A stretch of DNA of 64,000 nucleotides from Trebonia kvetii (GTDB lineage: Bacteria; Actinomycetota; Actinomycetes; Streptosporangiales; Streptosporangiaceae): assembly GCF_007827045.1 (NCBI RefSeq), contig NZ_RPFW01000002.1:124001-188000 (forward strand), in the 5' to 3' direction. The notes under the pieces are model-generated. The model did no database searches. It was not told the DNA's origin and saw nothing but the letters and a program-made list of their open reading frames with translations. The number at the start of each line of letters is the position of its first letter. Position 1 is the stretch's first letter. Shown here in pieces: positions 51,200-60,363 of the stretch. A program made the position numbers and the translations under genes.

Positions 51200-52347
51200 T
51201 GTCGGGCCTGTCGGGGGCGGTCGAGACCGTCCCGGTTTCTGATCTGCATGCCCTCGGGTCGACCGACCCGGCGGACTTCGCGGTCCCCGGCGGCCGCGAG
51301 GAGGAGTGGCGGTTCACCCCGCTGAACCGGCTGCGCGGCCTGCACAAGGACGCGGCGCTCACCGGCGCCGTCACCGTCGACGTCGGGGCCGCGCCGGAAG
51401 TCGCGGTGGAGAAGGTCACAATTGACAATTCGGAACGGGTTCGGCTTACCGCGGCCGGCTCATTCCTCCCCACTGATCGGGTAAGCGCCAGGGCGTTCGC
51501 CGCCGTGACCGAGGCGACGGTCCTCACCGTGCCGAAGGAAGCGGTCGCCTCCGCCCCCACGTACGTCCGCGTCACCGGCACGGGGACCGAGACCGCGGCC
51601 GCGGGGCACCTCGTCATCGACGTGCAGCCCTACGGCCGGGCTACCGTGATCATCGACCAGCGCGGCTCGGCGACCTACGCGAACAACGTGGAGATCCACG
51701 TCGGCGACGGCGGCGACCTGACCGTCGTGGCGCTCGCCGACTGGGCCGACGACACGGTCCAGGTGGCGCACCACGTGGCGAGGCTCGGCCGGGACGCGCA
51801 CCTGGCGCACTACGCTGTCACCCTCGGCGGGAACCTGGTCAGGCTCTCGCCGACCGTCAGGTACGACGGTCCAGGCGGCGACGCGGAGCTGTACGGCATC
51901 GTGTTCGCCGACGCCGGGCAGCACCTGGAGCACCGGCTGTTCGTCGATCACGACACGCCGAAGTGCCGCAGCCGCGTCGGCTACAAGGTCGCGCTGTCCG
52001 GCGAGCAGGCGCACACGGTCTGGATCGGCGACGTGCTCATCAGGCCCGAGGCCACCGGCACCGACACCTACGAGTACAACAGGAACCTGGTGCTCACCGA
52101 CGGTGCGCACGCCGACTCGGTGCCCAACCTGGAGATCCTCACCGGCGAGATCGTCGGTGCCGGGCACGCGTCGGCGAGCGGCAGGCTGGACGACGAGCAG
52201 ACGTTTTACCTGCAGGCCCGCGGCATCCCCTTCGAGGAGGCCCGCCGCCTGGTGATCCGCGGGTTCTTCGGCGAGCTGATCGCCAGGATCGGCGTGCCTG
52301 ACCTGGAGGAGCGCATCACAGGCGCCATCGAGGCCGAACTGTCATGA
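51199..52347 (+). CDS. sufD: SufD, scaffold partner of SufB
   Basis: 382 residues, overlapping the sufB stop by one base (TAATG). EEEWRFTPLNRLRGLHKD at the N-terminus, IVFADAGQHLEHRLFVDHDTP and EVSASGR-like GHASASGRLDDEQTFYLQARGIPFEEARRL are SufD signatures, with the His that coordinates iron in the complex. SufD binds SufC and helps iron entry. Confidence 0.97.
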   Translation: MSGLSGAVETVPVSDLHALGSTDPADFAVPGGREEEWRFTPLNRLRGLHKDAALTGAVTVDVGAAPEVAVEKVTIDNSERVRLTAAGSFLPTDRVSARAFAAVTEATVLTVPKEAVASAPTYVRVTGTGTETAAAGHLVIDVQPYGRATVIIDQRGSATYANNVEIHVGDGGDLTVVALADWADDTVQVAHHVARLGRDAHLAHYAVTLGGNLVRLSPTVRYDGPGGDAELYGIVFADAGQHLEHRLFVDHDTPKCRSRVGYKVALSGEQAHTVWIGDVLIRPEATGTDTYEYNRNLVLTDGAHADSVPNLEILTGEIVGAGHASASGRLDDEQTFYLQARGIPFEEARRLVIRGFFGELIARIGVPDLEERITGAIEAELS

Positions 52348-52676
52348 GCCAGCAAGAGTCAGCCGCATTCGTTCGGGCGTGCGGTGTTTCTGATCTTAAG
52401 GACGACGGCGCGATCAGCGTTGTGCTCGGCGGCGACGAGGTCGCGATCGTGAAGACCAACGGAGAGGTCTTTGCGATCAAGGACTGGTGCTCGCACGCCG
52501 CGGTGCCGCTGTCCGAGGGCGATGTGGACGGCTACACCATCGAGTGCTGGCTGCACGGATCGTGCTTCGACCTGCGCACCGGCAAGCCGACCTCGATGCC
52601 CGCCACCGTTCCTGTGCCCGTTTACCCCGTGAAGATCGAGGGCGACGACGTCCTCGTCGCTATAGAGGAGTCATAA
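52344..52676 (+). CDS. Rieske-type 2Fe-2S ferredoxin of the suf operon
   Basis: 110 residues, 4-nt overlap with sufD. The ligands are CSHAAVPL (C-x-H) and CWLHGSCF (C-x2-H), the Rieske pattern, and length matches small NirD/bphF-like ferredoxins. Such a gene sits between sufD and sufC in many actinobacteria and may feed electrons or help assembly. It is co-transcribed with the scaffold genes. Confidence 0.95.
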   Translation: MSQQESAAFVRACGVSDLKDDGAISVVLGGDEVAIVKTNGEVFAIKDWCSHAAVPLSEGDVDGYTIECWLHGSCFDLRTGKPTSMPATVPVPVYPVKIEGDDVLVAIEES

Positions 52677-53443
52677 TGTCCACCCTGGAGATCCGCGACC
52701 TGCATGTCGCCATCAGTGAGGCCGACGGCAGCCTGCGCGAGATCCTGCGCGGCGTTAACCTCACGATCCGCGACGGGGAAACCCACGCCATCATGGGCCC
52801 GAACGGCTCGGGCAAGTCCACCCTGGCCTACGCCCTTGCCGGGCACCCGAAGTACACGGTGACCTCGGGCACGGTGACGCTGGACGGCGAGGACGTGCTG
52901 GCGATGTCCGTAGACGCGCGCGCCAGGGCCGGCCTGTTCCTCGCCATGCAGTACCCGGTCGAGGTGCCCGGCGTGTCGGTGTCGAACTTCCTGCGCACCG
53001 CGGTCACCGCGACGCGCGGCGAGGCGCCCAAGCTGCGCGACTTCATGAAGGAGATGCGCGGCGCGATGAGCGGCCTGTCCATCGACCCGAAGTTCGCCGA
53101 GCGGTCGCTGAACGAGGGCTTCTCCGGCGGTGAGAAGAAGCGCCACGAGATCCTCCAGCTCGAGCTGCTCGACCCGAAGATCGCCGTCCTCGACGAGACC
53201 GACTCGGGCCTGGACGTCGACGCGCTCAAGGTCGTGTCCGAGGGCATCAACCGCTTCCGGGCCAAGCCGGGCCGCGGGGTGCTGCTTATCACCCACTACA
53301 CGCGCATTCTCCGCTACGTCCAGCCCGACTACGTGCACGTCTTCGTGGCCGGCCGGATCGTCGAGGAGGGCGGCCCCGAGCTGGCCGAGGTGCTGGAGAA
53401 CGAGGGCTACGAGCGGTTCACGGGAGCGGGCGCATCGGCATGA
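52676..53443 (+). CDS. sufC: SufC, scaffold ATPase
   Basis: 255 residues, one-base overlap with the ferredoxin stop. Walker A MGPNGSGKSTLA, Q-loop LAMQYPVEVPG, signature FSGGEKKRHEI, Walker B IAVLDETDSGLD and H-loop ITHYTRIL are as in SufC. It powers the conformational cycle of SufBC2D. Confidence 0.98.
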   Translation: MSTLEIRDLHVAISEADGSLREILRGVNLTIRDGETHAIMGPNGSGKSTLAYALAGHPKYTVTSGTVTLDGEDVLAMSVDARARAGLFLAMQYPVEVPGVSVSNFLRTAVTATRGEAPKLRDFMKEMRGAMSGLSIDPKFAERSLNEGFSGGEKKRHEILQLELLDPKIAVLDETDSGLDVDALKVVSEGINRFRAKPGRGVLLITHYTRILRYVQPDYVHVFVAGRIVEEGGPELAEVLENEGYERFTGAGASA

Positions 53444-54687
53444 CCGACACCGTGCTCGACACCATCCCGTACGACGTCGACGCGATCAGGAAGGACTTCC
53501 CGATCCTGTCCAGGACCGTGCGGAACGACAAGCCGCTTGTCTACCTGGACTCCGGCGCCACCTCGCAGCACCCGACGGTCGTGCTCGACGCCGAGCGTGA
53601 GTACTACGAGCGGCACAACGCCGCCGCGCACCGCGGCACCCACCTGCTCGGCCAGGAGGCGACGGAGATCTACGAGGGGGCCCGCGTCAAGCTGGCGTCC
53701 TTCCTCGGCGCCGCCCGCCCCGAGGAGATCGTCTTCACCAAGTCGGCGACCGAGGGGATCAACCTGGTCGCGTTCGGGCTCGCCTGGTCGCTGCGGCCCG
53801 GCGACGAGATCGTGATCTCGGAGATCGAGCACCACGCCAACCTGGTGCCGTGGCAGCAGCTCGCGCTGCGCACCGGGGCGACGCTCAAGTGGTTCAAGGA
53901 ACTGCCCGACGGCCGGCTGGACATCGACCCGTCGCTGATCACCGAGCGGACCAAGATCGTCGCGGTGACCGGGCAGTCGAACGTCACCGGCGTGATCCCG
54001 CCGCTGCGCGAGATCGGCGAGCTGGCGCACGCGGTCGGCGCGCTGTACCTGGTGGACGGGGCGCAGCTGGTGCCGCACCACCCGGTCAACGTGCAGGAGC
54101 TCGGGGCGGACTTCCTTGCCTTTTCCGGGCACAAGATGCTCGGCCCGCTCGGCCTTGGCGTGCTCTACGGCAAGTACGCGGCGCTCGACGCGCTGCCCCC
54201 GTTCCTCACCGGCGGCTCGATGATCGAGGTCGTCCGGATGGAGGAGACCACGTTCCTGCCGCCGCCGGCGAAGTTCGAGCCCGGCGTCCCCGCGGTGTCG
54301 CTGGCCGCGGGCCTCAGTGCGGCGGTGGACTACCTGTCCGCGCTCGGCATGGACAACGTGGCCGCGCACGAGCAGGCGCTGACCGCCCACGCGCTCGAGG
54401 CGCTCGGCGAGATCGAGGGTGTCCGCATCCTCGGCCCGCTGACCACGGAGAACCGCGGCGGGACGGTCGCGTTCGAGGTCGAGGGCGTGCACGCGCACGA
54501 CGTCGGCCAGGTACTTGACGAGCTCGGCGTCGCGATCAGGACCGGCCACCACTGCGCCTGGCCGCTGCACCGCACCCTCGGCTGCCAGGCATCCAACCGG
54601 GCGAGCTTCTACATCTACAACACGCACGCCGAGATCGACGCCCTGGCGGACGGCATCCGCTACGCCAAGAAGTTCTTCCGGGCATAA
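53440..54687 (+). CDS. sufS: SufS cysteine desulfurase
   Basis: 415 residues, 4-nt overlap with sufC. The PLP lysine is in FSGHKMLGPLG and the active-site Cys in IRTGHHCAWPLH, the group-II arrangement. YLDSGATSQHP and EIEHHANLVPWQ are the substrate and cofactor contacts. SufU downstream is the sulfur acceptor in this type of system. Confidence 0.98.
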   Translation: MTDTVLDTIPYDVDAIRKDFPILSRTVRNDKPLVYLDSGATSQHPTVVLDAEREYYERHNAAAHRGTHLLGQEATEIYEGARVKLASFLGAARPEEIVFTKSATEGINLVAFGLAWSLRPGDEIVISEIEHHANLVPWQQLALRTGATLKWFKELPDGRLDIDPSLITERTKIVAVTGQSNVTGVIPPLREIGELAHAVGALYLVDGAQLVPHHPVNVQELGADFLAFSGHKMLGPLGLGVLYGKYAALDALPPFLTGGSMIEVVRMEETTFLPPPAKFEPGVPAVSLAAGLSAAVDYLSALGMDNVAAHEQALTAHALEALGEIEGVRILGPLTTENRGGTVAFEVEGVHAHDVGQVLDELGVAIRTGHHCAWPLHRTLGCQASNRASFYIYNTHAEIDALADGIRYAKKFFRA

Positions 54688-54730
54688 CGGCAGGAACACT
54701 GGGTAACCGCACGGCGTTACAGAAGGCACT

Positions 54731-55216
54731 ATGCAGCTTCAGGACATGTACCAGGAAATCATCCTGGATCACTACCGGAACCCGCACCACAAGGGACTGC
54801 GGGATCCGTTTGACGCGCAGGTCTACCACGTCAACCCGACCTGCGGCGATGAGGTGACGCTGCGCGTCCAGCTGAAGGGCAGCGGGGACGACGCCGTGGT
54901 CGAGGACGTCTCCTTCGACTCCCTGGGCTGCTCGATCAGCCAGGCGAGCGCGTCGGTGATGACCGACCTGGTGATCGGCAAGCCGGTCGGCGAGGCCATG
55001 AAGATCAGCGAGGCCTTCCTTGAGCTGATGCAGTCCAAGGGCCAGCTCGAACCCGACGAGGACGTCCTCGAGGACGCGGTGGCATTCGCGGGCGTGTCCA
55101 AGTACCCGGCGCGCATCAAGTGCGCGCTGCTCGGCTGGATGGCCTGGAAGGACGCGACCGCCCAGGCGCTTTCGCACACAGACAGCAACTCCGACACCAA
55201 CGGGGGACAGGCATGA
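54731..55216 (+). CDS. sufU: SufU, zinc-dependent sulfur transfer protein
   Basis: 161 residues. Three Cys in NPTCGDEVTL, LGCSISQASAS and RIKCALLGWMA and the Asp in GDEV bind the zinc of SufU. VTLRVQLK and LDHYRNPHHKGL are the N-terminal family signature. It accepts persulfide from SufS by ligand swapping. Forty-three nt separate it from sufS and it overlaps sufT by 4 nt. Confidence 0.96.
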   Translation: MQLQDMYQEIILDHYRNPHHKGLRDPFDAQVYHVNPTCGDEVTLRVQLKGSGDDAVVEDVSFDSLGCSISQASASVMTDLVIGKPVGEAMKISEAFLELMQSKGQLEPDEDVLEDAVAFAGVSKYPARIKCALLGWMAWKDATAQALSHTDSNSDTNGGQA

Positions 55217-55578
55217 CCGAGAACTCGGCAGCTACCGCGGCCGTTCCGGGACTCACCGACGAACAGGTCAAGCAGAAGACCGAGGACATCCTTGAGGCGC
55301 TGCGTGACGTGGTTGACCCCGAGCTCGGCATCAACGTTGTCGACCTGGGCCTCATCTACGGGGTCCTGCTCGACAGCCCCGACCGCTGCACCATCGACAT
55401 GACCCTGACGAGCGCCGCCTGCCCGCTGACCGACGTGATCGAGGAGCAGGCCGCCGAGGCGCTCAAGGACACGGTTGATGACTTCTCCATCAACTGGGTC
55501 TGGATGCCCCCGTGGGGCCCGGAGAGCATCACCGACGACGGCCGCGAGCAGCTCCGCGCCCTCGGCTTCAACATCTAG
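55213..55578 (+). CDS. sufT: SufT/MIP18-type (DUF59) Fe-S maturation protein
   Basis: 121 residues. VVDPELGINVVDLGLIY and TLTSAACPLTDVI contain the conserved Asp-Pro and Cys of the DUF59 fold, and WVWMPPWGPE closes it. These proteins help mature Fe-S targets. It is the last gene of the suf operon, followed by a strong hairpin terminator. Confidence 0.95.
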   Translation: MTENSAATAAVPGLTDEQVKQKTEDILEALRDVVDPELGINVVDLGLIYGVLLDSPDRCTIDMTLTSAACPLTDVIEEQAAEALKDTVDDFSINWVWMPPWGPESITDDGREQLRALGFNI

Positions 55579-55597
55579 CACCAGCCTTGGGCGAAAC

Positions 55598-55628
55598 GGC
55601 GGGCGCGGGAGATACCCCCGCGCCCGCC
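55598..55628 (+). terminator. Terminator of the suf operon
   Basis: GGCGGGCGCGGG (55598-55609) pairs with CCCGCGCCCGCC (55617-55628) over a 7-nt loop, 20 nt after the sufT stop. No T-run follows, as expected for a GC-rich genome. The following 55629-55885 shows no gene. Confidence 0.85.
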
Positions 55629-55885
55629 GTCGCATCAGCCATGCCCTCGACCTGCCGCCGACCTAAGCCCGTTCTGTCGGCGATCAGCGCCACGGTTCGG
55701 CGCCAACCTGTGCCACGGCCGGCCAGGCCCGGGGACCGGCATCCAAGGGCAGAGCGGGCCGCTCACCCCAGCCACCCGCACACCTCAGCCAGCTTTCCCG
55801 GTTTCCTCAGATCCGCTGACGCCCGCCGGGGGACCGCGCCTGCCAGAGCGCGCGGGCCAGGCCAGCCCCGCAGCAGGGCGCCGCG

Positions 55886-56026
55886 TTACCCAGCAGGCCT
55901 CCGCAACTCGCCGAGGATCTCCTCAAGCTTTGCTTCGAGGGCATCGAACCGAAGGTCAACCGCCGCACCGAATACCGCGTATTCGAGGGCGGCTATGCGC
56001 TCTTCGAGCGATGGGGGAGTAGTCAT
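55886..56026 (-). CDS. Short coiled-coil protein (46 residues), hypothetical
   Basis: From the ATG at 56026 the frame reads TTPPSLEERIAALEYAVFG, then DLRFDALEAKLEEILGELRRP, with a heptad-like pattern of Leu/Ile that predicts a coiled coil. The stop is TAA at 55888-55886. No Shine-Dalgarno is obvious. The amphipathic pattern and the lack of other coding capacity in the area favour a real small gene, but homologues could not be checked. Confidence 0.5.
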   Translation of the reverse strand: MTTPPSLEERIAALEYAVFGAAVDLRFDALEAKLEEILGELRRPAG

Positions 56027-56558
56027 GGCGTCATCGTAGGAGGCGCCGCCGACAATTCAACGGATTTTCTAAGATGTGTCGTGAATGGCAATTCGTTGCC
56101 AACTGAGTGACCAGAAATGGCAACGCCTTGCGCAATGGCGTTCGTTGCGAGTTGCTCTGAGTTGCGGCATGGGCTCTGCCTGCACGGCCTGGTCTTGGGA
56201 GCCCCCTCCGTGGTGGTGGCGGCCGCTGTGCGCGGTGTCACCGATGTTGGATAGTCGCGACCCAATGATGTGACGCTAGATGACGATGAGCCGCGCGCCG
56301 CCAATCTGGCCGTCCAAGCTTGGCATGATTATGGAAACTTTTCTCCTGATGGAAACAAAGACCCCGATTCGGGGGAAAAGTTTCCATTGAAATCCGAATT
56401 TCCATGATTATGTTCAGACCATTGCCGCCGGGCCGGGGCGGGTGTGATCAGCCTGGTTCCTGAGGTCCGTTAGCTGACCGCTGGCGGCTTCTGGCCGTGC
56501 TCGCGACAAGCCCCGGGCAGGCGCGTCGCCAAGCGACCGCGTCGCGAGGCGAACGTTG
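56027..56558. other. AT-richer intergenic region with nested repeats
   Basis: These 532 nt contain no gene that I can support. Part of it (56040-56410) is far less GC-rich than the rest of the window and full of short repeats based on TTGC/GCAA and GGAAA/TTTCC. See the separate repeat entry. Confidence 0.7.
56324..56412. repeat. Inverted repeat flanked by 10-bp direct repeats
   Basis: TGGAAACTTTTC (56332-56343) and GAAAAGTTTCCA (56375-56386) are perfect 12-bp inverted arms. CCCCGATTCGGGG lies between them. CATGATTATG occurs at 56324-56333 and again at 56403-56412 as direct repeats. Inverted arms between direct repeats resemble a miniature element or recombination site. Confidence 0.75.
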
Positions 56559-57680
56559 CTAGGCGGGCACGTTGCGGGCGTAGAACGGGCGGGTGCTTCC
56601 CGCGATCCAGGCGTCGATCGCGGCGAGCGGCGCAAGCGCCTCCGGCTGGTCCTCGCCCGCGACCCGCTCGCCGGGAAAGGTGATGTCCAGCGGGAACGGG
56701 ACGCGCAGCGCGACGGATGCCGCCGCGCGCTCGATGGCCCGCGCGGCGGCGGCGCGCGAGTCCTCGCGCGTCGGCTCGTCGAGTACGACGGAGATCACCA
56801 GTCCCTCGCCCTCTCCCGGCGCCGACAGCCAGGCGCGGGACGCCTGGCGGACCGGGGGCAGCGCCCGCAGCGCGGTGCGCGTCTCGGCGAGCAGCGCGGA
56901 CGGCTCGGCCGGCGGGTGACCGATCAGGAAGTCGACGCCGCTGCCGTGCACCAGCTGCCCAAGGGCAAGCCCGCCTGGCGCGCTCTCGCGGCCCGCCCGG
57001 CCGCCGCCCGCCGCCACGGCGCTCTCCCGCATGGCGAGCCTGGCCAGGTACGGCACGCACTCGGGGTAGATCGGGAGCCCCGTGGGAGTGTCCGGGTTGA
57101 TCGCCAGGCCGAGGCCCGCAGGCACCCGCTGGGCCAGGCCTCCGGCGGGCACCACGACGTGCGGCGCGATCCGCGGGTCGCCCGCCCGCTGCCATGCCCT
57201 GCCGTTCTCGCCGCGGTCGGCCCAGGCGGTGAGCCGCTGCACGGAGGTGAAACAGGGCACGAAGTCGGTGCCCTGATAGCCGATGAGCGGCAGCCGCACC
57301 GCGGCGCCGTCGGTGAACGGGCGGTGCCTGAGGGGCAGCGGCACCCACAGCCGGGACACGGCGAGCTGAGTGAGCAGCAGGGGCAGTTCGCTCGGGTTGC
57401 GTGCCGTCGCGGTCAGCATGCGCTCGATCGCCTCGAACGAGGAGTAGTCTCCCTCCCGGGTGTCTCTCGTCCCTCCCCAGGCGACCGCCCCAGGGCGGAT
57501 GATCGCCCCGCCGTGCGCGATCAGCTGTGGCGGGACGATGGCGTGCGGTGGGGCTGGTGCGACCGTGGGAGCGGCAGGGCCGTCATGGCTGACAGTGGGC
57601 GCCGCGCCTTCGGGAGGAACGGGGGGTTGCCCCCCCGAAAGAGAGCTGCCCGGACCCGTGCCTGGATCGTTCGGGAGCAT
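56559..57680 (-). CDS. sseB: SseB-family protein (N- and C-terminal SseB domains)
   Basis: 373 residues. An N-terminal Pro/Ala-rich stretch of 75 residues is followed by an SseB domain (ELPLLLTQLAVSRLWVPL, LPLIGYQGTDFVPCFTSVQRL, VVVPAGGLAQRVPAGLGLAINP) and then the C-terminal SseB_C domain with LVISVVLDEPTRED. SseB was named for enhanced serine sensitivity in E. coli; actinobacterial relatives are often associated with secretion or regulatory loci. It is divergent from the acVLRF1 gene. Confidence 0.88.
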   Translation of the reverse strand: MLPNDPGTGPGSSLSGGQPPVPPEGAAPTVSHDGPAAPTVAPAPPHAIVPPQLIAHGGAIIRPGAVAWGGTRDTREGDYSSFEAIERMLTATARNPSELPLLLTQLAVSRLWVPLPLRHRPFTDGAAVRLPLIGYQGTDFVPCFTSVQRLTAWADRGENGRAWQRAGDPRIAPHVVVPAGGLAQRVPAGLGLAINPDTPTGLPIYPECVPYLARLAMRESAVAAGGGRAGRESAPGGLALGQLVHGSGVDFLIGHPPAEPSALLAETRTALRALPPVRQASRAWLSAPGEGEGLVISVVLDEPTREDSRAAAARAIERAAASVALRVPFPLDITFPGERVAGEDQPEALAPLAAIDAWIAGSTRPFYARNVPA

Positions 57681-57767
57681 CAGGTTGTTCCTTGTTTAGT
57701 CTTGTGCGCACGTCACCCGTGCACCTGGTATGTTGCACGGTTAGTAAACAGGATAGGGCAGTGTGTA

Positions 57768-58589
57768 GTGAAGAACGTCGCTGGTAGTGGCGCTAAATGG
57801 CTCGACGTTTCGGCCGAGCGCTTCCCCGGCTGGATCGCCTCCTTCGCCCGCCGGCACGCGGTTTCCGCACCCTCAGCCGGCGCGGAGAGCACCCAAGCCG
57901 ACGCTCAGGAAGGCGCGAAAATCGACGTCAAGGAAGGTGCGGCAATCGAGCCGCAGGAGGACGCGCGGAACGCGGCGCGATCCGGTGCGGGCGACCGGCT
58001 CGCGGTGACGGTCGACGGCGCCATGGTGACGTTCACCGCACCGGACGGCGCGGTCGCGCAGTGTCACCCCCCGTTCCCGGAATCGTTCGCGCCGCCGACC
58101 GCGGGTCCAGGGCAAGCCGGCCCGGGGCCGGACGTGATCGCCGAGGCGATCTCCGCGCACGCCAGGACGCCCCGCACCGTCGGCGTCCTCCTGGTCCGGC
58201 TCGGCGGGTACGCCGCCGGGGTCTTCACCGGCTACCCGCCTGAGCTCGCCGACGCGAAGGCCGGTGCGCGGCCGGTGCACGGCCGCAGCGCGGCGGGCGG
58301 CTGGTCGCAGCATCGGTTCGCCCGGCGCAGGGAGAAGCAGGCGAACGAGGCCCTGGAGGCGGCCGCCGACACGGCCGTCTCGATATTCGGCCGCGGGCCG
58401 CGGCTCGACGCGGTCGTGCTCGGCGGCGACAAGCGCGCGATGGCGGAGCTGCGCGGCGATCCGCGGCTCGCCAGGTACCTGGCGCTCGCGACGGAGCGCT
58501 TCCTCACCGTCCCCGATCCGAAGCGTGCCGTCCTGCTCGATACACCCCGGCTGTTCACCGCCGTGCGGATAAGGATTACGGAGCCCTAA
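57768..58589 (+). CDS. acVLRF1-type release-factor-like peptidyl-tRNA hydrolase
   Basis: 273 residues from a GTG. The core motif GGWSQHRFARRREKQ is the GGxSQ loop of VLRF1/eRF1-like proteins, here in the acVLRF1 family of actinobacteria and Chloroflexi. VGVLLVRLGGYAAGVFTG precedes it, and the C-terminal half has LDAVVLGGDKRAMAELRGDP. VLRF1 proteins cleave peptidyl-tRNA on stalled large subunits; Gln in this loop is the candidate catalytic residue. A variable Glu/Ala-rich insert covers residues 30-75. Confidence 0.88.
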   Translation: MKNVAGSGAKWLDVSAERFPGWIASFARRHAVSAPSAGAESTQADAQEGAKIDVKEGAAIEPQEDARNAARSGAGDRLAVTVDGAMVTFTAPDGAVAQCHPPFPESFAPPTAGPGQAGPGPDVIAEAISAHARTPRTVGVLLVRLGGYAAGVFTGYPPELADAKAGARPVHGRSAAGGWSQHRFARRREKQANEALEAAADTAVSIFGRGPRLDAVVLGGDKRAMAELRGDPRLARYLALATERFLTVPDPKRAVLLDTPRLFTAVRIRITEP

Positions 58590-58614
58590 GCCCCATCCGG
58601 TATTCTTGTTAATC

Positions 58615-60213
58615 ATGATCGTCGCCAGTGGCATTGAGCTGCGTGCTGGTGCCCGGCTCCTGCTGGCGGACGCGTCTTTCCAGGTCGCTCAGGGCGACCG
58701 GATCGGCCTTGTGGGCCGGAACGGCGCAGGCAAGACCACCCTCGCCAAGGTGCTGTCAGGCGCCGGACAGCCCGCATCGGGAACCGTAAGGCACTCCGGT
58801 TCCGTCGGCTACCTCCCGCAGGACCCCAGGACCGGGGACCTTGACGTGCTCGCGCTCGACCGCATCCTGTCCGCGCGCGGCCTCGACGAGGTGCGCAACG
58901 AAATGCGCCGGGCCGAGACGCTGATGTCCGACCCCGACCCAGCCAAGGCGGAGAAGGCGATCCGCCGCTACGGAGCGCTCAGCGACCGGCTCGCGGTGCT
59001 CGGCGGGTACGCGGCCGAGTCCGAGGCGGCGTCCATGGCGGCCTCACTCGGCCTGCCTGACCGGGTGCTGCAGCAGCCGCTGCACACCCTGTCCGGCGGT
59101 CAGCGCCGCCGGGTCGAGCTGACCCGCATCCTGTTCTCCGACGCCCAGACGTTGCTGCTCGACGAGCCGACCAACCACCTGGACGCGGACTCGATCATCT
59201 GGCTGCGCGACCACCTGAAGAACTACCGCGGCGGGCTGCTGGTGATCAGCCACGACGTCGACCTGGTCGAACAGGTCGTCAACAAGGTCTTCTACCTGGA
59301 CGCGAACCGCTCGGTGCTTGACATCTACAACGTCGGCTGGAAGGCCTACCTGGCGCAGCGCGAGGCCGACGAGCGCCGTCGCAAGCGGGAGCGGGCCAAC
59401 GCCGAGCGGCAGGCCTCCGCACTGCAGCTGCAGGCCGCCAAGCTTGGCGCCAAGGCGACGAAGGCCAAGGCCGCGCAGAACATGCAGCGCCGCGCCGACC
59501 GGCTGCTCGACGGCCTTGAGGGCGAGCGGCAGGCGGACCGCGTGGCGAAGCTCCGGTTCCCGGAGCCCGCCTCGTGCGGCAGGACGCCGCTGACCGCCTC
59601 GGGGCTGTCGAAGTCCTACGGGTCTCTCGAGGTCTTCACCGATGTGGACCTGGCGATCGACCGGGGCAGCCGGGTGGTCGTCCTCGGGCTCAACGGCGCC
59701 GGCAAGACCACGCTGCTGCGGCTGCTCGCCGGCGTGGAGAAGCCGGATACCGGGGAGGTCGTCCCCGGTCACGGCCTGCGGCTCGGCTATTACGCCCAGG
59801 AGCACGAGACGCTCGACACCGAGCGGTCACTTATCGAGAACATGCGCACCGCCGCGCCCGAACTCACCGATACCGAGCAGCGCAAAGTCCTCGGCTCCTT
59901 TCTCTTCTCCGGCGACGACGTCGATAAGCCGGTCGGCGTTCTATCAGGTGGCGAGAAGACGCGATTGGCGCTTGCGCTTCTCGTTGTCTCCGGGGCGAAT
60001 GTGCTGCTGCTCGACGAGCCGACGAACAACCTGGACCCGGCCAGCCGCGAGGAGATCCTGGCAGCGCTCGCAGGCTACCGCGGCGCGATCGTGCTGGTCA
60101 CCCACGACGAGGGCGCAGTGGACGCGCTTTCGCCCGAGCGGGTGATCGTGCTGCCCGAGGGAACGGAAGACACCTGGTCGGCTGATTTCGCCGACCTGGT
60201 CGCTCTCGCCTAG
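58615..60213 (+). CDS. ABC-F family ATPase (ribosome-associated)
   Basis: 532 residues, two ABC domains without transmembrane segments. Walker A motifs GRNGAGKTTL and GLNGAGKTTL, signatures LSGGQRRRVEL and LSGGEKTRLAL, and Walker B LLLDEPTNHLD and LLLDEPTNNLD are all intact. The interdomain linker (EADERRRKRERANAERQ) is charged and helical, as in ABC-F proteins that enter the ribosomal E site. It lies 25 nt after the acVLRF1 gene. A TATTCT hexamer (58601-58606) ends 8 nt before the ATG, so its own leaderless promoter is possible. Confidence 0.95.
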   Translation: MIVASGIELRAGARLLLADASFQVAQGDRIGLVGRNGAGKTTLAKVLSGAGQPASGTVRHSGSVGYLPQDPRTGDLDVLALDRILSARGLDEVRNEMRRAETLMSDPDPAKAEKAIRRYGALSDRLAVLGGYAAESEAASMAASLGLPDRVLQQPLHTLSGGQRRRVELTRILFSDAQTLLLDEPTNHLDADSIIWLRDHLKNYRGGLLVISHDVDLVEQVVNKVFYLDANRSVLDIYNVGWKAYLAQREADERRRKRERANAERQASALQLQAAKLGAKATKAKAAQNMQRRADRLLDGLEGERQADRVAKLRFPEPASCGRTPLTASGLSKSYGSLEVFTDVDLAIDRGSRVVVLGLNGAGKTTLLRLLAGVEKPDTGEVVPGHGLRLGYYAQEHETLDTERSLIENMRTAAPELTDTEQRKVLGSFLFSGDDVDKPVGVLSGGEKTRLALALLVVSGANVLLLDEPTNNLDPASREEILAALAGYRGAIVLVTHDEGAVDALSPERVIVLPEGTEDTWSADFADLVALA

Positions 60214-60220
60214 CCTTTTC

Positions 60221-60242
60221 CGCCCGTGTTAACAACAGGGCG
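60221..60242 (+). terminator. Hairpin terminator after ABC-F gene
   Basis: CGCCCGTGTT pairs with AACAGGGCG with one unpaired base, closing an AAC loop. It lies 8 nt after the stop codon. Confidence 0.7.
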
Positions 60243-60363
60243 CATTGCGAATCAGCCGCATTGTGAACTATCCCCCTATGCGGCTGGCCAACACCGTCCC
60301 GATAGGTGATCATTGCGGGAGGGGAAGTAACGCAATGAGTACTATGCCTTACGGGAGGTTAAG

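Noticed and set aside
55512..56039. Plus-strand frame after the suf operon
   Set aside because: It starts within sufT, crosses the terminator and has Pro/Arg-rich composition typical of non-coding high-GC DNA.
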